Positions 63,908 to 64,000 of a stretch of DNA of 64,000 bases are shown one piece after another. A program made the translations under genes and the position numbers. How positions within the stretch are numbered: the stretch's first letter is position 1; the number at the start of each line of letters is the position of its first letter. The DNA lies in the NCBI GenBank assembly GCA_020852175.1, contig JADZBH010000041.1, positions 1-64,000 of the forward strand. Direction: 5' to 3'. The notes beneath the pieces are model-generated. The model was not told the origin of the DNA, ran no database searches, and saw nothing but the letters and a program-made list of their open reading frames with translations. The DNA is from Bryobacterales bacterium (GTDB lineage Bacteria; Acidobacteriota; Terriglobia; Bryobacterales; Bryobacteraceae).

Positions 63908-64000
63908 TCAGTTCTCGCTGGCGTCGGAGGCTGAAACTCCTACCGCCTGTCCGGGCACGCCAGGCTGTGACGCACCGTGATGCGGTCCGCCCGAGTGGTG
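63908..64000 (-). CDS. 3' end of an upstream gene, cut by the window edge
   Basis: The last 30 codons of a reverse-strand frame run in from beyond the window and end in TGA at 63908. The residues are His/Gly/Ser-rich (HHSGGPHHGASQPGVPGQ) and look like a disordered C-terminal tail. hfq often precedes hflX and can have such a tail, so hfq is a guess only. The frame is different from that of hflX. Confidence 0.4.
   Translation of the reverse strand, partial: HHSGGPHHGASQPGVPGQAVGVSASDASEN

Overview
The window is GC-rich, densely coding bacterial chromosome. It most resembles an acidobacterium of the Bryobacterales/Solibacter type. That placement is inference from gene content: an Oar-like TonB-dependent receptor with an N-terminal carboxypeptidase-like domain, the PSCyt1/DUF1549/DUF1553 + DUF1501 pair shared by Planctomycetes and Acidobacteria, a GldF-GldG fused ABC exporter, many small secreted hypotheticals, and the codon bias. 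No prophage, insertion sequence or CRISPR array was seen.

Layout. 1-5.6 kb: purQ-purL-purF and a class I/II aminotransferase, overlapping head to tail. 5.6-8.5 kb: a secreted unknown, an MscS channel and a DUF3617-like protein. 8.6-13.2 kb: a gliding-type ABC exporter operon (ATPase, GldF-GldG fusion, DUF4340), then tRNA-Arg(TCG). 13.3-17.8 kb: a molybdopterin oxidoreductase, a lipoprotein and a GT-C-like membrane protein, the last two sharing a C-terminal domain. 17.8-18.4 kb: a base-composition anomaly with no gene. 18.4-23.5 kb: a DksA/TraR protein, pgeF, an isolated nuoB, a sugar epimerase, a TIM-barrel isomerase and serC. 23.6-29.3 kb: lutABC, an outer membrane barrel, an aldo/keto reductase and a UvrC-like protein, closely packed. 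29.3-37.5 kb: an unknown, two AhpD-like genes arranged tail to tail, the TonB receptor, a secreted MBL hydrolase, an aldo/keto reductase and an NHL-repeat propeller.

37.7-44.0 kb holds the least familiar block. It encodes a membrane-anchored glycine-cleavage-H-like protein in which the lipoyl lysine position is Gly, a 16-cysteine HybA-like ferredoxin with a C-terminal membrane helix, an NrfD/HybB quinone-linked membrane protein, a histidine kinase with a CX4CH haem-type motif in its sensor domain, a sigma-54 response regulator and an archaemetzincin. From the ferredoxin onward the genes overlap head to tail. I read it as a redox module wired to its own two-component system.

44.05-53.7 kb is a complete Wood-Werkman (propionate) carbon-transfer operon: transcarboxylase 5S, 12S, a small subunit and the 1.3S biotin carrier, methylmalonyl-CoA epimerase, methylmalonyl-CoA mutase (with a vestigial small subunit fused at its N-terminus), MeaB and a succinate/propionyl CoA-transferase. 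A near-consensus sigma-54 -24/-12 element sits just upstream, so the sigma-54 regulator encoded two genes earlier is the obvious candidate activator. That would couple redox or haem sensing to propionate metabolism.

53.7-64 kb: the PSD1/DUF1501 pair, two methyltransferases, a GT2 glycosyltransferase, a RodZ-like protein, pgsA, hflX and the end of one more gene cut by the window edge.

One pattern runs across the window. Many first-of-unit genes have a TAnnnT-type -10 hexamer whose expected transcription start falls at or within about 10 nt of the start codon, which suggests frequent leaderless or very short-leader mRNAs.
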